Assembly (NCBI GenBank): GCA_002189035.1
Contig: NEEC01000019.1
Location: 1,302,001-1,366,000, forward strand
Reading direction: 5' to 3'
Length of the DNA: 64,000 bases
Origin: Utricularia gibba
Taxonomy: Eukaryota; Streptophyta; Magnoliopsida; Lamiales; Lentibulariaceae
The notes beneath the pieces were generated by a model. It worked only from the letters and a program-made list of their open reading frames with translations. It was not told where the DNA came from and made no database searches. The position numbers were made by a program, and so were the translations under genes. Position 1 is the first letter of the stretch. Each line of letters begins with the position of its first letter. Positions 63,894 to 64,000 of this stretch are shown here, in pieces.

Positions 63894-64000
63894 GAGCGCG
63901 ACACGCATGATAATAATTAAAATTATATTATTATATATTGTATTTTGGATTTACGGGTGGATACACTATCCCATCCGATACGATAGACAGCTGCTGTATG

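Overview
This is a plant nuclear genome window, almost certainly from a eudicot. Genes are split by many short GT-AG introns. Intergenic DNA is A+T rich. Several families are plant-specific: a phytosulfokine precursor, LPA3, CRL, CBSCBSPB, HD-Zip II, DUF579 xylan methyltransferase and plastid RNase J with a GT-1 domain. I could not identify the species. Gene density is high, about 23 genes in 64 kb, and most can be rebuilt exon by exon with matching phases. There is no sign of bacterial, viral or organellar origin.

Layout. 1-3.5 kb: first exon of a minus-strand gene leaving the window, then a small unknown protein. 3.5-17.4 kb: DUF579 methyltransferase (+), CBSCBSPB-type CBS/PB1 protein (-), ribosome-biogenesis factor NOP53 (+), YbaK-domain protein (-), adenylosuccinate lyase (+). 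18-29.5 kb: TLDc protein (+), PPR protein (-, frameshifted), RNase J (-). 30.7-39.3 kb: SERINC (+), LPA3 (+), CRL (-), HD-Zip II factor (-). 39.3-44.1 kb: a gene-poor A+T-rich stretch with a decayed copia-like fragment, tandem repeats and a poly-C tract. 44.1-64 kb: phytosulfokine precursor (+), a 54-residue membrane microprotein (+), ARL8 GTPase (-), NUB1-like UBL/UBA protein (+), TIP1-type ankyrin-DHHC S-acyltransferase (+), unknown conserved protein (-), SURF1 (-), nCBP/4EHP cap-binding protein (-), 5-formyltetrahydrofolate cyclo-ligase (+).

The genes are mostly housekeeping and organelle-support functions, not one pathway. Several lie head to head with short shared promoters: YbaK/ADSL, ARL8/NUB1, nCBP/5-FCL and RNase J/SERINC. 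Many of these intergenic stretches carry clusters of TGGGCC/T (site II) elements, as is common for translation, ribosome and organelle genes in plants. One promoter has a 49-bp tandem duplication carrying such elements.

The most striking sequence observation is that three otherwise intact genes (CBSCBSPB, NOP53, PPR) each break by a one-base deficit inside a G/C run. This looks more like systematic homopolymer under-calling in the assembly than three independent mutations. I found no convincing new multi-gene system.
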